A stretch of 64,000 bases of DNA from Fictibacillus fluitans (lineage in GTDB: Bacteria > Bacillota > Bacilli > Bacillales > Fictibacillaceae): the NCBI RefSeq assembly GCF_030418125.1, contig NZ_JAUHTR010000001.1:620001-684000 (forward strand), written 5' to 3'. This document shows, piece after piece, positions 11,227 through 21,309 of this stretch (positions are counted from its first letter, which is position 1; each line of letters opens with the position of its first letter). Below the pieces are notes generated by a model. It saw only the letters and a program-made list of their open reading frames with translations, had not been told where the DNA came from and ran no database searches. Position numbers and translations under genes: made by a program.

Positions 11227-11254
11227 ATTTTAAAAATTTATCCAACCCCTACAA
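11227..11254 (-). promoter_or_regulatory. Possible sigma-A promoter for sigD
   Basis: Minus strand TTGTAG (11249-11254), 16-base spacer, TAAAAT (11227-11232), about 85 bases upstream of sigD. Both hexamers are partial matches in AT-rich sequence. Confidence 0.35.
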
Positions 11255-11903
11255 ACAGGAGAATAACCTCGAAAAGTTACTAACGAATACTATTTTTCTG
11301 TCCACAATACATATGATTGGCTTCTATTGCCTTTTTTTCAGATTTCAAGGCGTTTCTTGCATTTACAGTTTTTCTGCGATATATTTTCCACCAGCCATTT
11401 TCCACAGCCCGCGACGAATAAGCGTCAGCAATACAGGAAGAGGACGCATCTACACATAAAACCAATCTTAAACATCCCCATCTTATACTTTTGCCCGTTT
11501 ACCATTTGAATTGAATGAATTAAATTTACAAGCACTGGGGTTTTCACCAGCCATTCAGCCTTCATCAAACTCTATTGTATGAAATAAAATTCGACATTTT
11601 TCGCTCTGCAGTCGGATGTACTGTTACAGGTCATTCGAATTTTTTTTTATTCTCCTCTTTTTAATTGCTATTATTTTAAAAGAGTGCCAAATCTTACCGC
11701 TATTACATATTTTAAGTGATAAAACCAAAAAGTGTCTATGTATTTTTTCCTAAATCGACTTTTTTCGATAAAAAGACCTAAGCAAATAATAGGTCTATAC
11801 TCCCGTTGTTTTTCTACTAAAACCTTTCTTTAGAGAACATGTTGCGCACCTTTTCTCCTATTATCATTCTTCAAATTTCGACAAAATCCTTTATTCTTCA
11901 CAA

Positions 11904-11942
11904 AAAAAGGTCATTCTGCCTATTAGACAGAATGACCTTTTT
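11904..11942 (-). terminator. Terminator after codY (bidirectional form)
   Basis: A perfect 15-bp stem, AAAAAGGTCATTCTG against CAGAATGACCTTTTT, with a 9-base loop. The A/T ends give a T-run on either strand. It closes the xerC-hslV-hslU-codY operon. Confidence 0.93.
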
Positions 11943-11953
11943 ATTTAAGCACA

Positions 11954-12733
11954 TCAGCTTGTTTTCAATTTGGATAGTTCAAGCAGGAATTTATCGTTGA
12001 GTACTTTAATATACGTACCCTTCATTCCAAGTGAACGTGATTCGATGACACCGGCACTTTCGAGCTTACGAAGCGCATTGACGATGACCGAACGAGTGAT
12101 CCCAACTCTGTCCGCAATTTTACTTGCTACCAGCAGTCCTTCATTTCCTTCGAGCTCTTCAAAAATATGCTCGATTGCTTCAAGCTCACTGTAAGAAAGA
12201 GAGCTGATCGCCATTTGCACAACTGCTTTATTTCTGGCTTCCTCTTCAATTTCTTCAGCTTTTTCACGCAGGATTTCCATTCCTACAACAGTGGCTCCGT
12301 ATTCAGCCAATAAAAGATCATCATCGTTGAACGAGTCGGAGAGACGGGAAAGGATCAATGTCCCAAGGCGCTCTCCTCCACCGATAATCGGAACGATAGT
12401 TGTCAAGCCAGAAGAAAACAATTCTTTGTTTTCAACCGGGAATGCTGTATATTCACTGGCGATATCCAGATTGGACGATGTTTCAGTTACATTAAATAAT
12501 CCTTTTGTATACTCGGAAGGAAACTGTCGTTCTTCAAGCATTTTTTTCATGCGTTCATTTTCTATTTCTTGTTTCAAGGAAATCCCAAGAAGCTTACCTC
12601 TTCTGCTGACAACAAAAATGTTTGCTTCAATCACATCTCTTAGCGTTGCTGCCATTTCTTTAAAATTAACGGGTTTTCCCGCAGACTGTTGCAGCATCGC
12701 ATTCAGCTTTCTTGTTTTTTCTAATAAGTTCAT
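11954..12733 (-). CDS. codY: GTP-sensing global repressor CodY
   Basis: Represses stationary-phase, amino-acid and nutrient-uptake genes when GTP and branched-chain amino acids are high. The 259 aa protein has an N-terminal GAF-like ligand domain (starting [15 protein letters not shown]). The C-terminal winged helix-turn-helix is at about residues 203-222 ([20 protein letters not shown]). AGGAGG precedes the ATG. It is last in the conserved xerC(codV)-hslV-hslU-codY operon, 12 bases after hslU, and is followed by a strong terminator. Confidence 0.99.
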   Translation of the reverse strand: MNLLEKTRKLNAMLQQSAGKPVNFKEMAATLRDVIEANIFVVSRRGKLLGISLKQEIENERMKKMLEERQFPSEYTKGLFNVTETSSNLDIASEYTAFPVENKELFSSGLTTIVPIIGGGERLGTLILSRLSDSFNDDDLLLAEYGATVVGMEILREKAEEIEEEARNKAVVQMAISSLSYSELEAIEHIFEELEGNEGLLVASKIADRVGITRSVIVNALRKLESAGVIESRSLGMKGTYIKVLNDKFLLELSKLKTS

Positions 12734-12745
12734 TTCATTTTCCTC

Positions 12746-14143
12746 CTACAGAATGTACTGGCTTAAATCCTTATTCTTTGCGATAGACGCAAGTTTTTCT
12801 TCTACATATTCTGGTGTGATTTTTATCGCATTCATCGTAACATCCGGTGCCTCAAAGGACAAGTCTTCAAGCAAGCGCTCTAAGATCGTGTGAAGTCTTC
12901 GTGCTCCAATGTTATCCGTTTCCTGGTTGACTTGAAAGGCTATACTTGCAATCTTAGAAATAGCTTCGTCAGAAAATTCAAGATTTATACCTTCTGTAGC
13001 AAGCAATGCCTTATATTGTTTTAAAAGAGCATTATCCGGCTCTATAAGAATTCGTGTAAAATCTTCCACTGATAGCTTTTCGAGTTCTACTCGGATTGGA
13101 AATCGGCCCTGCAGCTCGGGAATCAAATCAGATGGCTTTGCCATATGAAATGCCCCTGCCGAAATGAACAAAATGTGATCCGTTTTGATCGAACCGTATT
13201 TCGTCATCACGGTTGACCCTTCCACGATTGGAAGGATGTCACGCTGCACGCCTTCCCTGGATACATCAGCGCTGCTCTGATTATTCTTTCCTGCGATTTT
13301 ATCAATCTCATCTATGAATATAATACCTGTTTGCTCCGTTTTGTAAACCGCATCACTTGTTACTTCATCCATGTCTATCAGTTTTGCGGCTTCATCCTGG
13401 GTCAGGACCTTTCTCGCCTCGGATACCGGCAGCTTGCGTTTTTTCTTTTTCTTCGGCACGAGGCCGCCAAGCATATCCTGCATATTCAAACCGAGCTGAT
13501 CGAGGCCAGCTCCCTGAAACATATCCATCATTGAATGGTTTTGCTCCTCCACCTCTACAGTTACCAGATGGTTTTCCATTTCGCCCATTGCCAGCTTGTG
13601 GGCCATTTGCCGCCTCTGCTGGTTAACGGATTGATCTTCTTCACTGTCATTGGGTGTTTGCGACTGGCCGTTGCCAGAGCCAAAAAACATTTCAAGCGGA
13701 TTTTTGTAGGTGCTTTCTTTTTGTTTGCCTGGAACGAGCAGTTCCACAAGCCTTTTGTTGGCGTTTTCCTCCGCCTTGTCTTTCACCTCATGCATCTTAA
13801 GTTCTTTAACGAGGCGGATGGATGTTTCAACAAGGTCCCTTACCATGGATTCAACATCCCGGCCAACATAGCCGACTTCGGTAAACTTGGTAGCCTCCAC
13901 CTTGATGAATGGAGCATTCACAAGCTTTGCAAGCCTGCGGGCAATCTCGGTTTTCCCTACACCAGTTGGCCCGATCATGAGAATGTTTTTAGGGGAAATT
14001 TCATCTCTCAGTTTTTCGTCAAGCAACCCCCTGCGGTACCGGTTTCTAAGTGCAACGGCAACCGCCTTTTTGGCGTCCTTTTGACCGACAATGTATTGAT
14101 CCAGCTTTTCAACGATTTGCCTTGGAGTTAACTGAGTATTCAT
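12746..14143 (-). CDS. hslU: ATP-dependent protease ATPase subunit HslU (ClpY)
   Basis: AAA+ unfoldase that feeds substrates to HslV. Walker A is GPTGVGKT at residues 58-65 and Walker B is [13 protein letters not shown]. Between them lies the I domain, here long and Lys/Gln-rich with [10 protein letters not shown]. The sensor and C-terminal region [19 protein letters not shown] is present, and the protein ends LSQYIL, the tail that docks into HslV. At 465 aa it is full length. It sits 17 bases after hslV. Confidence 0.98.
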   Translation of the reverse strand: MNTQLTPRQIVEKLDQYIVGQKDAKKAVAVALRNRYRRGLLDEKLRDEISPKNILMIGPTGVGKTEIARRLAKLVNAPFIKVEATKFTEVGYVGRDVESMVRDLVETSIRLVKELKMHEVKDKAEENANKRLVELLVPGKQKESTYKNPLEMFFGSGNGQSQTPNDSEEDQSVNQQRRQMAHKLAMGEMENHLVTVEVEEQNHSMMDMFQGAGLDQLGLNMQDMLGGLVPKKKKKRKLPVSEARKVLTQDEAAKLIDMDEVTSDAVYKTEQTGIIFIDEIDKIAGKNNQSSADVSREGVQRDILPIVEGSTVMTKYGSIKTDHILFISAGAFHMAKPSDLIPELQGRFPIRVELEKLSVEDFTRILIEPDNALLKQYKALLATEGINLEFSDEAISKIASIAFQVNQETDNIGARRLHTILERLLEDLSFEAPDVTMNAIKITPEYVEEKLASIAKNKDLSQYIL

Positions 14144-14160
14144 CTCTTCCCACGCCCCTT

Positions 14161-14703
14161 CTACAGCTCTTCAAGAATAATTTGGTCATTGGTATAAACA
14201 CAGATCTCTCCGGCAATCTCCAGAGCTGCTCTGGCAATCTCGGCAGCGGAAAGATGTGGAGCATTCCTTTTTAGCGCCCTGCCTGCAGCCAGCGCATAGT
14301 TTCCGCCTGAGCCGATGGCGAGAATCCCATCATCCGGCTCAATTACTTCCCCTGTGCCTGAAATAAGCAGGAGGCTTTCGTTGTTCATCACAATCAGCAT
14401 GGCTTCGAGTTTTCTCAGCACCTGGTCCGTGCGCCATTCCTTGGCCAGCTCAACACTGGCCCGAGCCAGGTTTCCGCTGAATTCCTCGAGCTTAGCTTCG
14501 AATTTTTCATACAATGTAAAGGCATCGGCCACTGATCCGGCAAAACCGGCCAGTACTTTTCCCCCAAAAAGCCTGCGGACCTTTTTAGCAGTATGTTTCA
14601 TTACCACTGCGTTCCCCATTGTTACCTGCCCGTCTCCGGACATGGCAAATTTCCCATTGTGATGGACAGCAAAAATCGTCGTTGCATGGAATGTTTGTGT
14701 CAT
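14161..14703 (-). CDS. hslV: ATP-dependent protease peptidase subunit HslV (ClpQ)
   Basis: Proteasome-like N-terminal-nucleophile protease that works with HslU. The 180 aa protein has ATTIFAV and [10 protein letters not shown] near the N-terminus, [20 protein letters not shown], and [19 protein letters not shown]. The N-terminus reads [11 protein letters not shown], so the canonical TT pair begins at residue 8, not residue 2 as in E. coli HslV. B. subtilis ClpQ has a similar extension and uses an N-terminal Ser; here residue 2 is Thr. Which residue becomes the mature N-terminus cannot be read from sequence. The ribosome binding site is GGAGG. Confidence 0.98.
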   Translation of the reverse strand: MTQTFHATTIFAVHHNGKFAMSGDGQVTMGNAVVMKHTAKKVRRLFGGKVLAGFAGSVADAFTLYEKFEAKLEEFSGNLARASVELAKEWRTDQVLRKLEAMLIVMNNESLLLISGTGEVIEPDDGILAIGSGGNYALAAGRALKRNAPHLSAAEIARAALEIAGEICVYTNDQIILEEL

Positions 14704-14728
14704 AAGAAAAATCCCTCCTTATTCTCAT

Positions 14729-15631
14729 TTATGCACGAGGATGCGTGTTATTATAAATTTTTTTCAAATGATCTTTTGTGACATGAGTATAGATCTGTGT
14801 GGATGACAGATGTGAATGCCCAAGCAGCTCCTGGACGGCCCTCATATCGGCGCCCTCGTTCAGCAGATGGGTGGCAAACGTATGGCGCAGTACATGGGGG
14901 CTTATATGTACAGTCAAAGTGGTCTGCTCAATCAGGCGGTTTAAGATCGTTCTTACACCACGGGGAGTAAGGGGGCCTCCTTTGTAATTAAGAAAAAGCG
15001 CTTTAGCGGGATGGCCGGCTTTACCGGACAATTCCTTTCTGCCTTCTTCAATATATCGGCTTAGTGCTTCAATCGCATAACTGCCCAATGGAACATACCG
15101 TTCTTTTCTGCCTTTTCCTTTGATAAGAACCGTTTCAATATAAAAATCAATGTCCTCCAGCTGGATCTGGCAGCATTCGCTGACACGGATTCCTGTCCCG
15201 TACAAGAGTTCGAGAATCGCCTGGTTTCGCTGGCCAAGCGGAGTGGACAGATCGCTCACATGAAATAGCTCTGCCAACTCTTCCTCGTAGATAAAATGTG
15301 GAATGCTCTGGCCCTTTTTGGGGAGGGAAGCCAAAGCAAACGGGTTATGTTCAACCATCTTTTCCCGGTTTAGAAAACGATAAAAGCTTCGGAGAGACGA
15401 TATTTTCTTGGCAACAGTCCTCCTGGAGTATGACTGTTCATGAAGCCACGTCAAATAATGTCTCACCAAAAGATAAGAAACAGCAGCGAATCCTTCGATT
15501 GCTTGCTGTTTCATAAACGACTCAAAATGCAAAATAGCTTTTTCGTAGTTTTCCGTTGTATGATGTGAACTATTTTTTTCTATTTGTAAATACTCGATAA
15601 ACATCTTCAAATAGCGGTCATTTAAATCCAC
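14729..15631 (-). CDS. xerC: Site-specific tyrosine recombinase XerC (CodV)
   Basis: Works with XerD (RipX in B. subtilis) at dif to resolve chromosome dimers. The 300 aa protein has an N-terminal SAM-like DNA-binding domain and a C-terminal catalytic domain. The catalytic set is visible: Arg in GTGIRVSE, Lys in KGKGRKERY, His246 and Arg249 in HVLRHTF, His272 in LGHSH, and nucleophile Tyr281 in STQIYTHV. It is the first gene of the codV-clpQ-clpY-codY operon, 25 bases before hslV. It is a housekeeping recombinase, not a sign of a mobile element. Confidence 0.97.
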   Translation of the reverse strand: MDLNDRYLKMFIEYLQIEKNSSHHTTENYEKAILHFESFMKQQAIEGFAAVSYLLVRHYLTWLHEQSYSRRTVAKKISSLRSFYRFLNREKMVEHNPFALASLPKKGQSIPHFIYEEELAELFHVSDLSTPLGQRNQAILELLYGTGIRVSECCQIQLEDIDFYIETVLIKGKGRKERYVPLGSYAIEALSRYIEEGRKELSGKAGHPAKALFLNYKGGPLTPRGVRTILNRLIEQTTLTVHISPHVLRHTFATHLLNEGADMRAVQELLGHSHLSSTQIYTHVTKDHLKKIYNNTHPRA

Positions 15632-15648
15632 GTATCACACCTCACAAA

Positions 15649-15677
15649 GCCCCTAAATCTTATCACAGATCAGGGGC
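15649..15677 (-). other. GC-rich hairpin between trmFO and xerC
   Basis: GCCCCT (15672-15677 on the minus strand) pairs with AGGGGC (15649-15654), extended by a GATCT/AGATT helix with a bulge. It is followed only by CTTTGTG, so it is a weak terminator at best. Confidence 0.4.
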
Positions 15678-15691
15678 AATAACAAGCAAGT

Positions 15692-16996
15692 TCACAATTT
15701 TGTTATAAAATTCTGAATTGTTTCCAGCGCTCTGCCAGCTAATGCTTCATAGCGTTCCTTCTTATTCCTGATCCGCGTTTCAAGTGCCGGCAGCAGGCCA
15801 AAGTTGGCATTCATCGGCTGAAAATTCTTTGAATTGGCAGTTGTAATATAGTGCGCCATGCTTCCGATCGCTGTTTCCTGCGGGAACTCCAGCAGTTCTT
15901 TGCTTTCCATCAGCCGTGAAGCATTAATTCCAGCTATCAGACCGGAGGCAGCGCTTTCCACATAGCCTTCCACCCCGGTCATTTGACCGGCAAAGAACAA
16001 GTCTTCCCGTTCTTTGAACTGATACGTCTTTTTCAAGAGGTTGGGTGAGTTGATGAACGTATTTCTGTGCATCACTCCATACCGGACGATTTCAGCATTT
16101 TCCAGTCCGGGAATAAGCTGTATCACTTCTTTTTGCGGCCCCCATTTTAAATGCGTTTGAAAACCTACTATATTATATAATGTACCCGCACTGTTGTCCT
16201 GTCTCAGCTGAACAACGGCATAGGGCTGTTTTCCCGTTTTCGGATCTTCAAGACCAACCGGCTTGAGCGGGCCAAACAACATGGTTTTCTTCCCTCTCGA
16301 CCCCATCACCTCGATGGGCATGCAGCCCTCAAAGAAAATTTCCTTCTCAAATTCCTTAAGCGGAACCGTTTCCGCATGGATAAGCGCTTCATAAAAACGG
16401 TCAAACTCTTCCTCTGTCATCGGACAGTTAAGGTAAGCCGCTTCCCCTTTGTCATAGCGGGATTTTAAATAAACCTTATCCATGTCGATGCTCTCTACAT
16501 CAATAATTGGTGCAGCTGCGTCATAGAAATACAGATAATCTTCCGAAGTCAATGCTTTTAGAGAATCAGAAAGCTCTTTGGAAGTAAGCGGGCCAGTCGC
16601 AATGACCGTTGGGCCTTCAGGAATGCTTGTTACTTCCTCTTCAAAAACCGTTACGTTCGGATGATTCTTGACCCGTTCAGTTACAAGAGCCGCGAATTCA
16701 TGACGGTCAACCGCAAGAGCACCGCCGGCGGGAACCGAACAGTCGTCGGCTGATGCAATAATGACAGAGTCCAGTTTTCGCATCTCTTCCTTCAGCACAC
16801 CCACCGCATTGGTCAATGTGTTGGAACGGAGGGAATTACTGCACACCAGTTCCGCAAATTTATCCGTATGATGTGCCGGTGTTTGTTTTTTGGGTCTCAT
16901 CTCGTACAGATGAACCTTTATTCCTCGCTTGGCGATCTGCCAGGCTGCTTCACTGCCAGCAAGCCCGGCGCCGATGACGTTTACATAATCTTTCAT
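15692..16996 (-). CDS. trmFO: Folate/FAD-dependent tRNA (m5U54) methyltransferase TrmFO
   Basis: Methylates U54 in the T-loop of tRNAs using methylene-tetrahydrofolate and FADH2, the Gram-positive route to ribothymidine. The N-terminal FAD-binding motif is [12 protein letters not shown] (residues 7-18). Other family segments are [31 protein letters not shown] and [19 protein letters not shown]. It is full length at 434 aa. It lies 18 bases downstream of topA, the usual topA-trmFO-xerC order. Confidence 0.98.
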   Translation of the reverse strand: MKDYVNVIGAGLAGSEAAWQIAKRGIKVHLYEMRPKKQTPAHHTDKFAELVCSNSLRSNTLTNAVGVLKEEMRKLDSVIIASADDCSVPAGGALAVDRHEFAALVTERVKNHPNVTVFEEEVTSIPEGPTVIATGPLTSKELSDSLKALTSEDYLYFYDAAAPIIDVESIDMDKVYLKSRYDKGEAAYLNCPMTEEEFDRFYEALIHAETVPLKEFEKEIFFEGCMPIEVMGSRGKKTMLFGPLKPVGLEDPKTGKQPYAVVQLRQDNSAGTLYNIVGFQTHLKWGPQKEVIQLIPGLENAEIVRYGVMHRNTFINSPNLLKKTYQFKEREDLFFAGQMTGVEGYVESAASGLIAGINASRLMESKELLEFPQETAIGSMAHYITTANSKNFQPMNANFGLLPALETRIRNKKERYEALAGRALETIQNFITKL

Positions 16997-17014
16997 ACTG
17001 CTTAATACTCCCCT

Positions 17015-19090
17015 TTAACCTTGCTCCTCAGCGTAATCACAAGAAATACACTGTACAACTTTTCCTTTTTTCGTTTTCTTCTCTACAAGAATTTTTCCGC
17101 ATTTCGGGCACGTTCTTCCGGTCGGTTTATCCCATGAAACGAATTCACAGTCAGGATAACGGCTGCATCCGTAAAAAATGCGTCGTTTTTTACTTTTTCT
17201 CTCCACAATGGTTCCTTTGTGGCATTCGGGGCATTCAACTCCCGTATCTTTTACAATCGGCTTGGTGTTTCGGCAATCCGGAAAATTGGAACAAGCCATA
17301 AATTTACCATACCGGCCCATTTTATAGACCATTTCATGTCCGCACAATTCACAGTCTTCTCCGGCAGGCTCATCTTTTATTTCGACTTCCTTCATTTCCT
17401 CTTCTGCGACAACGAGCTGTTTCTCGAAGCTTTTATAAAATTCATCGATGACTTCGTTCCAATGCTTATCCCCGTCTTCGATTTCGTCCAGGTCATTCTC
17501 CATTTGCGCGGTAAATTCAACGTTAAATACCTGTGAAAAGAATTCAAGCGTCAGCTCAAGGACGACTTCACCCAGCTCTGTCGGCTGGAACTTCTTGTCG
17601 TCGAGCATGACATAACCGCGTTTTTGAATGGTATCAAGTGTCGGCGCATAGGTGGAAGGGCGTCCTATTCCGAGCTCCTCCATCGTGCGCACAAGCCTTG
17701 CTTCACTGTATCTTGGCGGCGGCTGCGTAAAGTGCTGGGTAGGCTCTATCTCTTTCTTTTCTGCGGTTTCACCTTCCACCAGGTCTGGCAGCAGACGGTC
17801 TTCGTCTTTTTTCCCGTCATCATTTCCTTCAATATAAACTTTCATGAATCCAGGAAACTTTACTTTTGACCCATTGGCACGGAAAATCACACCTTCATTA
17901 TCAAGGTCCACAGTCATCGTATCAAGGACAGCCGAAGACATTTGGCTTGCGATAAAACGCTCCCATATCAAACGGTACAGACGAAGCTGGTCACGGCTTA
18001 AATATTCTTTCAGCTCTTTCGGATGTTTGGAGGCGGAGGATGGCCGGATGGCTTCATGGGCATCCTGGGCATTTTTCCCCTGCTTCTTTTCACCGCGGTT
18101 CACCTGGTTAACATATTCCTTGCCGTATTCTTCGGTAATAAAGGTTTGTGCTTCCTCTTTTGCCAAATCAGAAATACGGGTGGAATCTGTTCTCATGTAG
18201 GTGATCAAACCTACAGTGCCTTCCTTGCCAAGGTCGATCCCTTCATACAGTTGTTGAGCGAGCATCATCGTTTTCTTCGCCCTGAAATTAAGTTTCCGGG
18301 CAGCTTCCTGCTGCAGAGAAGACGTGATGAATGGAGGAGCCGGATTTCGTTTTCGTTCCTTCTTTTGAACAGAAGCAATTGAAAATTTGTTTCCTTTCAA
18401 TTTGCTGAGAACTTCCTTAACTTCCTCTTCATTCGCCAGTTCTTTCTTCTTGCCGTTAACTCCGAAAAAACCAGCTTCGAATTCCTCCTTGCCATAAGAA
18501 AACGATGCCTTGATTTTCCAATATTCTTCAGGAACAAACGCTTTGATCTCTTTTTCTCGTTCCACGATGAGACGCAATGCTACCGTCTGTACACGGCCGG
18601 CGCTTAACCCTTTTTTAACTTTCTTCCATAGTAAAGGGCTGATTTTGTATCCGACAAGACGGTCGAGAACACGGCGGGCCTGCTGAGCATCGACAAGAGC
18701 CATATTAATCTTTCTTGGCCGTTTAAACGAATCTTTAATCGCGTTTTTGGTAATCTCGTTAAACACCACCCGGCACTCTGAATTAAGATCAATATCAAGG
18801 CTGTGTGCAAGATGCCAGGCAATTGCTTCTCCTTCTCTGTCGGGGTCAGATGCGAGAAATATTTTTTTAACCTTTTTGGCTGCTGTCTTTAATTCTTTTA
18901 ATACCGGTCCTTTGCCCCGGATGGTTATATATTTTGGATTAAAATTATCACTTATTTCTACTCCCATTTGGCTGCGGGGTAAATCCCTCACATGTCCCAT
19001 TGAAGCCTTTACGATATATTTGCTTCCCAAATATTTTTTTATCGTCTTTGCTTTAGCGGGAGATTCAACGATTACTAAATACTCTTCCAT
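17015..19090 (-). CDS. topA: DNA topoisomerase I
   Basis: Type IA topoisomerase relaxing negative supercoils. The Toprim domain is at the N-terminus ([17 protein letters not shown]; acidic [16 protein letters not shown]). The active-site Tyr298 lies in [12 protein letters not shown]. The C-terminus carries three zinc-ribbon repeats with CxxC pairs ([22 protein letters not shown]). The 691 aa length matches B. subtilis TopA. It has its own good promoter about 45 bases upstream, so topA, trmFO and xerC probably form one transcript. Confidence 0.98.
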   Translation of the reverse strand: MEEYLVIVESPAKAKTIKKYLGSKYIVKASMGHVRDLPRSQMGVEISDNFNPKYITIRGKGPVLKELKTAAKKVKKIFLASDPDREGEAIAWHLAHSLDIDLNSECRVVFNEITKNAIKDSFKRPRKINMALVDAQQARRVLDRLVGYKISPLLWKKVKKGLSAGRVQTVALRLIVEREKEIKAFVPEEYWKIKASFSYGKEEFEAGFFGVNGKKKELANEEEVKEVLSKLKGNKFSIASVQKKERKRNPAPPFITSSLQQEAARKLNFRAKKTMMLAQQLYEGIDLGKEGTVGLITYMRTDSTRISDLAKEEAQTFITEEYGKEYVNQVNRGEKKQGKNAQDAHEAIRPSSASKHPKELKEYLSRDQLRLYRLIWERFIASQMSSAVLDTMTVDLDNEGVIFRANGSKVKFPGFMKVYIEGNDDGKKDEDRLLPDLVEGETAEKKEIEPTQHFTQPPPRYSEARLVRTMEELGIGRPSTYAPTLDTIQKRGYVMLDDKKFQPTELGEVVLELTLEFFSQVFNVEFTAQMENDLDEIEDGDKHWNEVIDEFYKSFEKQLVVAEEEMKEVEIKDEPAGEDCELCGHEMVYKMGRYGKFMACSNFPDCRNTKPIVKDTGVECPECHKGTIVERKSKKRRIFYGCSRYPDCEFVSWDKPTGRTCPKCGKILVEKKTKKGKVVQCISCDYAEEQG

Positions 19091-19133
19091 TTATAGTGCA
19101 TCCCCCTTTAAGGGTATATTCAAATCTTCCCTA

Positions 19134-19162
19134 TTATTAAATAGACTTTCATCATTTGTCAA
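19134..19162 (-). promoter_or_regulatory. Sigma-A type promoter of topA
   Basis: Minus strand consensus -35 TTGACA (19157-19162), 17-base spacer, -10 TAATAA (19134-19139), about 45 bases before the topA ATG. Confidence 0.8.
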
Positions 19163-19225
19163 ACGCTTTTCTATTATTGCCATTGAAACTCCTTCAATAA
19201 ACAGGGATTAATAATTCATTCTGAC

Positions 19226-20101
19226 CTAATAAACCAAACTTAATTCATGAAGGATGTCGTCAGCCTCCATTACAAGTTTGGCACCTTGCTGGATCAGGCG
19301 GTTTGTGCCTGCCGCACACTCATCCAATATGGAACCGGGAACGGCAAAAACCTCTCTTCCCTGTTCCATGGCCTGGTCGGCAGTGATGAGCGAACCGCTC
19401 CGCTCTCTGGCTTCCACTACAAGTGTTCCCCTCGTAAGCCCGCTAATAATCCTGTTCCGCTCAGGAAACTGCCATCTTCTCGGCGGTGTGCTGAATGGAT
19501 ATTCTGACAGAAGCAAACCGCTTTGGATAATCCGGCGGGCGAGACCCAAATTAGACTTCGGGTAAATCTGACCGATTCCGGAACCGAGTACTGCAATGGT
19601 ACTTCCTGAGTGCGTTAATGTCAATTCATGGGCATGGGTGTCAATCCCGGCCGCCAGCCCGCTGACCGTTGTCCATCCCTTTTGGAGCAGCGGTTTCAGG
19701 ATTTTTTCAAGGCTTTTTAATCCGCCCTCTGTAGGATGGCGTGTTCCTACTATACTTATGGAAAGAGGCATCGAGAATGCATCCGTGTCCCCTTTGCTGT
19801 ACAGCACCCACGGCGGATCAAAAATATGCCGGAGGGAGCCTGGGTAATGAGTATCAAAATATGTATGTATTTTTATATTATGCTTATCGTATGTTTGCCT
19901 GATGGATCGGTATGACAGATGCCGGACATCCTCAAAAAAATCATTGCTGTTCCGCTCGTTCATCCGGAATTGCTCCCTGAGCTCAGCCTTTGTCAGCTGA
20001 AAAACACTTTTCAAGTCAGGATCGACTGCTAAAAATGACTGGATGGTCTTCCATCCGGCGCCGCGGCAATGATGAAGAAGAATTAACCGTTCTCTGTCCA
20101 T
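19226..20101 (-). CDS. dprA: DNA-processing protein DprA (Smf)
   Basis: Binds incoming single-stranded DNA and loads RecA during transformation. It has an N-terminal helical region and then the Rossmann-like DprA domain: SIVGTRHPTEGG, TVSGLAAGIDTHAH, VLGSGIGQIYPKSN, ERNRIISGLTRGTLVVEA and GREVFAVPG. The ATG at 20099-20101 (291 aa) has GGAGGAG six bases upstream. The frame continues 55 codons further up, but those codons run through a dispersed repeat and do not resemble the family, so I reject the longer form. It lies between the sucCD unit and topA, as in B. subtilis. Confidence 0.96.
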   Translation of the reverse strand: MDRERLILLHHCRGAGWKTIQSFLAVDPDLKSVFQLTKAELREQFRMNERNSNDFFEDVRHLSYRSIRQTYDKHNIKIHTYFDTHYPGSLRHIFDPPWVLYSKGDTDAFSMPLSISIVGTRHPTEGGLKSLEKILKPLLQKGWTTVSGLAAGIDTHAHELTLTHSGSTIAVLGSGIGQIYPKSNLGLARRIIQSGLLLSEYPFSTPPRRWQFPERNRIISGLTRGTLVVEARERSGSLITADQAMEQGREVFAVPGSILDECAAGTNRLIQQGAKLVMEADDILHELSLVY

Positions 20102-20156
20102 ACGTCTCCTCCAATAACTGTTTTTTATATAGATGTTTAGTGTTGCACTGGAAGTG

Positions 20157-20283
20157 GTTGATTTCCGTTCCAGGATGCTCGCTTTCCACGGGGCGTGCGC
20201 TGAGCCCCATCGGCGCAAGCACCTATGGGTCTCACCTGTCACGCTTCCCCCGTATGAGTCTCGCACCTTCCACTACAATCAAC
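20157..20283. repeat. Dispersed palindromic repeat of the Bacillaceae GTTGATT...AATCAAC type
   Basis: 127 bases bounded by GTTGATT and its inverse AATCAAC. Inside, on the minus strand, are GGAAGGTGCGAGACTC, GACAGGTGAGACCC, an imperfect hairpin around CCCAT...ATGGG, and GTGGAAAGCGAGCATCCTGG. This layout agrees with a repeat I know to be scattered through many Bacillus genomes. It carries no coding sequence. It lies between the sucD terminator and dprA. Only one copy is in the window. Confidence 0.7.
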
Positions 20284-20326
20284 TTAGCTAGATGATAACA
20301 AATATTTTTTAATATAATGCCTTTTT

Positions 20327-20358
20327 AAAAAAAGCCCCCTGAATCAGGGAGCTTTTTT
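20327..20358 (-). terminator. Terminator after sucD
   Basis: Minus strand AAAAAAGCTCCCTG, loop ATT, CAGGGGGCTTTTTT: a 14-bp stem with one G-U pair and a T-run. Confidence 0.92.
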
Positions 20359-20360
20359 GA

Positions 20361-21275
20361 TTAAACATTCGCTTTGTGTGTTTTGCAGGACTCGAGGAGG
20401 CCTTTTTCTTCAAGAGCAGAAACAAGGGTCTCACCCATAACAGATGGTGTCTCAGCGACTTTAATACCGCACTCCTGCATAGTTTTGATCTTTTCGGCAG
20501 CTGTGCCTTTCCCGCCGGAAATGATGGCTCCAGCATGCCCCATGCGCTTTCCTGGAGGTGCTGTCTGACCACCGATGAAGCCGACAACCGGTTTTGTCAT
20601 GTTGGCTTTCACCCATTCAGCAGCCTCTTCTTCAGCCGTTCCGCCGATTTCACCGATCATGATAACAGCGTACGTATCTTTATCTTCGTTAAATGCCTTA
20701 AGAACATCGATGAAATCTGTGCCGTTAACCGGGTCTCCGCCAATACCAACAGCTGTTGACTGGCCGATTCCGCGTTGAGTCAACTGATGCACAGCTTCAT
20801 ATGTCAACGTTCCGGAACGAGATACTACACCAACATGTCCTTTTGTATGGATGTATCCTGGCATAATACCGATTTTGCATTCATCGGGAGTAATCACACC
20901 CGGGCAGTTCGGGCCGACAAGGCGGGTTTTCTTGCCTTGCATATAGCGCTTTACATTTACCATGTCAAGAACAGGAATACCTTCTGTGATACAGATAGCA
21001 AGATCAAGTTCTGCATCTACTGCTTCGATAATGGAATCAGCAGCAAAAGCCGGTGGAACGTAGATTACGGAAGCGGTAGCTCCAGTAGCTTTCACAGCTT
21101 CTGACACTGTGTTGAATACCGGAAGTCCTTCTACCTCAGTACCGCCTTTTCCTGGTGTTACACCGCCGACAATCTTGGTTCCATACTCAAGCATCTGCTG
21201 TGTATGAAAAAGGCCTACAGATCCTGTAATCCCCTGCACGATGACCTTTGTGTCTTTATTGATAAAAATACTCAT
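20361..21275 (-). CDS. sucD: Succinyl-CoA synthetase (ADP-forming) alpha subunit
   Basis: TCA cycle: interconverts succinyl-CoA and succinate with substrate-level phosphorylation, as a complex with SucC. The N-terminal CoA-binding Rossmann domain has VQGITGSVG and [21 protein letters not shown] is in the ligase domain, and the phosphorylated His is His247 in [10 protein letters not shown]. It is 304 aa, normal length. It lies 35 bases after sucC and is followed by a strong terminator. Confidence 0.98.
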   Translation of the reverse strand: MSIFINKDTKVIVQGITGSVGLFHTQQMLEYGTKIVGGVTPGKGGTEVEGLPVFNTVSEAVKATGATASVIYVPPAFAADSIIEAVDAELDLAICITEGIPVLDMVNVKRYMQGKKTRLVGPNCPGVITPDECKIGIMPGYIHTKGHVGVVSRSGTLTYEAVHQLTQRGIGQSTAVGIGGDPVNGTDFIDVLKAFNEDKDTYAVIMIGEIGGTAEEEAAEWVKANMTKPVVGFIGGQTAPPGKRMGHAGAIISGGKGTAAEKIKTMQECGIKVAETPSVMGETLVSALEEKGLLESCKTHKANV

Positions 21276-21309
21276 CTAATTCTCCACCCTTCTTCTTTAT
21301 TTCCGGGAA

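Larger units (their letters stand above)
11144..11953. other. 810-base AT-rich intergenic region at the former fla/che position
   Basis: No coding region is convincing. Short frames at 11280-11465 (minus) and 11327-11509 (plus) lack a ribosome binding site and resemble no flagellar protein. The stretch holds a possible sigD promoter (11227-11254), two small inverted repeats (ATCGA/TCGAT at 11753-11768 and AGACCTA/TAGGTCT at 11774-11796) and the codY terminator (11904-11942). In B. subtilis about thirty flagellar and chemotaxis genes lie here. Confidence 0.75.

Noticed and set aside
11280-11509. Short overlapping frames (61 and 60 aa) in the gap before sigD
   Set aside because: No ribosome binding site, no recognisable domain, and AT-rich composition typical of chance frames.
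10168-11953. Sigma-D type promoters (TAAA-N15-GCCGATAT) around sigD
   Set aside because: A TAAA near 11750 is followed by CGATAA, but at the wrong spacing and without the GCC.
13535-14131. 198-aa plus-strand frame inside hslU
   Set aside because: A shadow of the highly conserved hslU on the other strand; no known domain.
14729-15631. Tyrosine recombinase as evidence of a mobile element
   Set aside because: It is the housekeeping XerC (CodV) in its conserved operon; no attachment sites or phage genes are near.
20102-20266. Upstream extension of dprA by 55 codons
   Set aside because: It runs through the dispersed repeat, has no homology, and a good ribosome binding site sits at the shorter start.
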